DNA of 11,915 nt from Candidatus Melainabacteria bacterium (GTDB lineage Bacteria; Cyanobacteriota; Vampirovibrionia; Obscuribacterales; Obscuribacteraceae). Both the position numbers and the translations under genes were made by a program. The stretch lies in NCBI GenBank assembly GCA_003151275.1, contig PLXC01000139.1, forward strand, positions 1 through 11,915, read 5' to 3'. Position 1 is the stretch's first letter. The number at the start of each line of letters is the position of its first letter. Below, one piece after another: positions 11,880-11,915 of the stretch. The notes below the pieces were generated by a model. It was not told where the DNA came from, ran no database searches, and was given only the letters and a program-made list of their open reading frames with translations.

Positions 11880-11915
11880 TGGCGTGCCTGGAGAGATTCG
11901 AACTCCCGACCTCAT
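11880..11915 (-). tRNA. tRNA-Arg 3' end (partial at window edge), right att repeat
   Basis: Identical to 2529-2564: encoded CCA, discriminator G, acceptor CAGGCAC, T-arm with TTCGAAT, variable loop AGGTC and the last bases of the anticodon stem. The rest of the gene lies beyond the window. By integration polarity this should be the intact, functional tRNA-Arg(ACG), its 3' end supplied by the element. The anticodon itself is visible only in the left copy. Confidence 0.85.

Larger units (their letters stand above)
2529..11915. mobile_element. tRNA-Arg-integrated genomic island, about 9.35 kb
   Basis: The stretch is flanked by direct repeats of a tRNA-Arg 3' end. It carries a P4-type integrase just inside the left repeat, shares an 18-bp arm-type repeat near both ends, and brings its own terminator beside the right tRNA copy. 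Orientation fits integration into the 3' end of a minus-strand tRNA: the truncated half is left at 2529 and the copy at 11880 should be the functional gene. The cargo is almost all hypothetical. No replication or transfer genes are seen, so it is probably an integrative element mobile only by its integrase or with outside help. Confidence 0.88.

Overview
The window looks like bacterial chromosome with a small integrated genomic island. Composition is near 47-48% GC by eye. The gene content (many unnamed TPR, PAS and S1-like proteins, several signal peptides, a BamE-like domain, few strong Shine-Dalgarno sites) suggests a diderm, environmental, poorly characterised lineage. It reminds me of Obscuribacterales/Melainabacteria-type genomes, but that is an impression: the window has no phylogenetic marker.

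Layout. Bases 1-2528 are chromosomal flank: the 3' end of an unidentified gene (2-103), a convergent Gly-rich exported protein (115-618, minus), and a multi-pass membrane protein with TPR-like helices (938-2275, plus). At 2529-2573 lies the 3' half of a tRNA-Arg(ACG) gene on the minus strand with encoded CCA, followed by its own hairpin terminator. The last 36 bases of the tRNA part (2529-2564) recur identically at 11880-11915, where the window ends inside a tRNA. The 9,351 bp between the repeats have the hallmarks of an integrative element. A P4-type tyrosine integrase (3051-4289) sits just inside the left end. An 18-bp arm-type repeat occurs near both ends. The element also carries its own terminator next to the tRNA copy at its right end, so the tRNA 3' part and terminator displaced by insertion appear to be replaced.

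Cargo, left to right: a CxC protein of 188 aa (plus); a PAS protein with a C-terminal membrane anchor (minus); a protein with two S1-like domains (plus); a second protein with the same S1-like domain (minus), whose start codon overlaps that of a divergent membrane protein with a BamE-like tail (plus); a minus-strand gene cluster (51-aa membrane peptide, 80-aa PspA-like helical protein, secreted 174-aa protein, secreted TPR protein); a short ORF built over two perfect hairpins; and a two-helix membrane protein near the right end. I see no replication, conjugation, restriction, toxin-antitoxin, CRISPR or known defence gene, so the island is cryptic.

The most distinctive unexplained signals are a cluster of four perfect TGTCGACA palindromes plus one degenerate copy (10624-10739), with two pairs each spaced exactly 44 bp; the repeated S1-like module; and a GC-rich multi-hairpin segment downstream of the integrase. 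How the cargo genes cooperate cannot be read from sequence alone. The mix of exported, membrane and RNA-binding-like proteins suggests an envelope or regulatory function rather than catabolism.
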